A stretch of 7,561 nt of DNA from Ignavibacteria bacterium (lineage in GTDB: Bacteria; Bacteroidota; Ignavibacteria; Ignavibacteriales; Melioribacteraceae). Location of the stretch: contig DAIEQP010000097.1 of NCBI GenBank assembly GCA_027347805.1, forward strand, positions 1 through 7,561, given 5' to 3'. The notes below the pieces were generated by a model. The model searched no databases. It was not told the origin of the DNA and saw only the letters and a list, made by a program, of their open reading frames with translations. Below, piece by piece: positions 5,839-7,561 of this stretch (within the stretch, counting starts at the first letter, position 1; every line of letters starts with the position of its first letter). Both the position numbers and the translations under genes were made by a program.

Positions 5839-6019
5839 CTCACTTTCAAATTTAACGTAATAATAAAGCTTAAGCAATAAAAATGAGCATTGGCACGATT
5901 TTTACCGAAATAATCAGTTTAATTTTATGAATAATAGTACTGCACACATTAATTGAAATACTAAGAATCCAATTGCATTAAAATATAACAAACTCAGACT
6001 AAGCCCATGAATGCCGAAA
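5839..6019. other. Intergenic gap between the glycoside hydrolase and dapF
   Basis: An AT-rich gap of 181 bp with no convincing gene, repeat or RNA. A TATTAT (-10-like, minus strand, 5931-5936) could belong to a dapF promoter, but no acceptable -35 hexamer stands at the right distance. I see no strong terminator for the hydrolase gene either. The gap is where a dapF promoter would be expected. Confidence 0.4.
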
Positions 6020-7561
6020 TTATTTTACATAGTAGTTTTCCACTCTGGCAATTTGACTTTTCGATTTGAAAACTATTTTCAAGTAATTAACGTTTTCAGA
6101 GTCCAGATTTATTGTATAAACGGAAGGGATCCAGTAACCGTAATCTCCTTTTCCGGTAAAATTAGTTTTGCGTTCTGATGAAACAAGTTTATAGTTTACG
6201 TTATCATTAGAAATGTAAAAATCAAAAGTGGATTCATTTAATTCAGAAAAAGAATACAATGAAATTTTTTCAAGTTTACCCGGAACATGATAGATAATTC
6301 CTGCGGGAGAGTCTGCTTCGAATCTATACATCACTTCTCTGAATTGCCTATCATTATCAGTTTTAATTTTAATATCGCCAATCTTGTGATATATTGATGC
6401 AAAATTGTTCATGTTATCAATCAAGCATTTGTGCTGAACTTTTACCGGTCCAACAATATTTGATGGTTCAGATCTTCCTGAAATATTATTTGCAGTTACT
6501 CGGTAATAGTAATCTTTGCCAATCTCTGCAGTTTGATCGTTAAACAAGTCAGTATATGTTGCTTCTGCGTCGCTTAAATTGTATCCGATCAGTTCCCATT
6601 TGCCGCTTTTATCCAACGCTCTTTCCAAATTATACGAATTTGCACCTGCAACTCCCTGCCATGAAATTCTTGTTTGGTCATAAATGGGCAGTAAATTTGG
6701 TTTACCTGGTTTTAATATTGGCGGAACCTGAAGCCCTTGAATTTCAAATGCTTTTTTGCGCATCAATGCTAAATAATTAATTTCATCATATTCATTTCCG
6801 CTAGTAAAACCAGGCCAATGGTAAGCCTTATAAATTCCAAGACCAAGAGGTTCCGAATGCCAGTAAAAACCGCCTTCCTTTCTATGGTATCGTAGGCTCC
6901 ATGTTAATGCGCCGGAAATATTATTACTAATTATATAATCAAGAATTTTTTCGATTGATGAAGTGCTTAGAAATCCAAATTCACCAATCACATAAACTTT
7001 TTTATTGTTTATTGTTTTTAGTGCATTTTCAATATTAACAAAAACATCCGCAGGATTTTCTTCATAGTGATGTGTTGAAATAATATCAACACTTTCCAAT
7101 TCCAAAGATTCCATTTGAACTGGGGTTCCGCTGTTTGCATTGAATCCATCCATCACCAAATGATTTTTATCCAGACTTTTTATATAACCGGTGATAATTT
7201 TTGTCCATGATGGCGGGGATGTAAGTTCATTTCCTGTTTCCCAGCAAAGAATTGATTTATCATCTTTGTATTGAACTCCAGTTACACTGTTTTTTCTTTC
7301 GATCGTAAATTTTATTGTTGCTTTTACATCTTCAATTAATGTAGAATCGGTCCAGAATTCCTCTTGAGTTTTGCCTCTGAAATCAGAATACTGAGGTCTT
7401 CCTCCCATCCACTGCCAACAGTTAACAAACGGGAAGATTATTCTTACTCCAACTTTATTTGCCAGAGCAAGCATTGTATCAATTGTCTTAAATGATGATT
7501 CGTCAAATTTGTTAGGAGCTAAAACATAGGTTGGATAATTACCTTCATGAATATTTCTAAC
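6020..7561 (-). CDS. GH5 mannanase-like glycoside hydrolase with FN3 and C-terminal beta-sandwich (5' end outside window)
   Basis: The frame is open to the right edge, giving 513 visible residues beginning VRNIHEGNYPTYVLAP. The catalytic barrel resembles endo-beta-1,4-mannanases of glycoside hydrolase family 5: NCWQWMGGRPQY, TGVQYKDDKSILCWETGNEL with the probable acid/base Glu at visible residue 112, STHHYEE, and VIGEFGF with the probable nucleophile Glu at 194. WSLRYHRKEGGFYWHSEP follows. A fibronectin type III domain (about 285-375, ISWQGVAGANSYNLERA then YYYRVTANN and SEPSNIV) and a beta-sandwich of about 135 residues (galactose-binding-like, ending YLKIVFKSK) complete it. The likely role is hydrolysis of mannan or a related beta-glycan outside the cytoplasm. 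The signal peptide would lie off the edge. I see no clear type IX sorting domain at the C-terminus. Substrate specificity is inferred; another GH5 activity is possible. The ATG at 7474 is internal, not the start. Confidence 0.88.
   Translation of the reverse strand, partial: VRNIHEGNYPTYVLAPNKFDESSFKTIDTMLALANKVGVRIIFPFVNCWQWMGGRPQYSDFRGKTQEEFWTDSTLIEDVKATIKFTIERKNSVTGVQYKDDKSILCWETGNELTSPPSWTKIITGYIKSLDKNHLVMDGFNANSGTPVQMESLELESVDIISTHHYEENPADVFVNIENALKTINNKKVYVIGEFGFLSTSSIEKILDYIISNNISGALTWSLRYHRKEGGFYWHSEPLGLGIYKAYHWPGFTSGNEYDEINYLALMRKKAFEIQGLQVPPILKPGKPNLLPIYDQTRISWQGVAGANSYNLERALDKSGKWELIGYNLSDAEATYTDLFNDQTAEIGKDYYYRVTANNISGRSEPSNIVGPVKVQHKCLIDNMNNFASIYHKIGDIKIKTDNDRQFREVMYRFEADSPAGIIYHVPGKLEKISLYSFSELNESTFDFYISNDNVNYKLVSSERKTNFTGKGDYGYWIPSVYTINLDSENVNYLKIVFKSKSQIARVENYYVK

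Noticed and set aside
5836..5877. Longer dapF starting at TTG 5877
   Set aside because: The extra 13 residues match nothing in the family, there is no ribosome site before the TTG, and ATG 5838 gives the normal DapF N-terminus.
5891..5906. TGGCAC on the plus strand resembling a sigma54 -24 element
   Set aside because: The matching -12 element (TTGCA/T) is absent (TTACC instead) and there is no plus-strand gene downstream.
5990..6006. Hairpin after the hydrolase gene as a terminator
   Set aside because: The stem is only 4 bp with a wobble pair plus possible G-T pairs, too weak to call although T-rich sequence follows.
7472..7474. ATG 7474 as start of the hydrolase
   Set aside because: The frame stays open to 7561 and the 29 residues before it (including YVLAPNKFDE) continue the GH5 barrel pattern, so this Met is internal.

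Overview
The window is an AT-rich piece of bacterial chromosome in which every supported gene lies on the minus strand, so it reads from position 7561 down to 1. The gene set (efp-accB-accC, gcvH, dapF), the AT-rich codon use and a multidomain mannanase-like enzyme suggest a Gram-negative, biomass-degrading member of the Bacteroidota/Chlorobi/Ignavibacteria group. I lean towards Ignavibacteria-like, but this is inferred from protein style, with no 16S or marker search behind it.

Layout in the direction of transcription: (1) 7561-6020, the 3' part of a secreted-type glycoside hydrolase. It has a GH5 mannanase-like catalytic domain, a fibronectin III domain and a C-terminal beta-sandwich, and its 5' end is outside the window. 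(2) A 181-bp intergenic gap. (3) 5838-4666, dapF (diaminopimelate epimerase) closely followed by a small ABM-fold protein. This pair ends in a strong hairpin that overlaps the stop codon of the small gene. (4) 4617-3568, a PHP-domain metallohydrolase of CehA/McbA type. (5) 3512-2823, a single-pass membrane protein with a TPR-like C-terminal part. (6) 2753-1, a compact efp-accB-accC-gcvH cluster with short gaps (12, 25 and 11 bp between the genes), headed by a possible promoter. gcvH runs off the left edge.

The efp-accB-accC order is a classic arrangement. EF-P relieves ribosome stalling at polyproline, while AccB (biotin carrier) and AccC (biotin carboxylase) form the first half of acetyl-CoA carboxylase. 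GcvH is the lipoyl carrier of the glycine cleavage system, so one transcript would encode two post-translationally modified swinging-arm proteins. dapF supplies meso-diaminopimelate for lysine and peptidoglycan.

The most notable observation is in accC. The biotin carboxylase reading frame is complete and collinear, with all expected ATP-, biotin- and metal-binding motifs, but it is cut by one in-frame TAA just after the glycine-rich ATP loop. That TAA is followed with no gap by an in-frame ATG that has a Shine-Dalgarno-like sequence 5 nt upstream of the TAA-ATG pair. It is either a single-base error or mutation, or a genuinely split and translationally coupled biotin carboxylase. Apart from this I see ordinary core metabolism: no CRISPR array, tRNA, rRNA, insertion sequence or phage gene.
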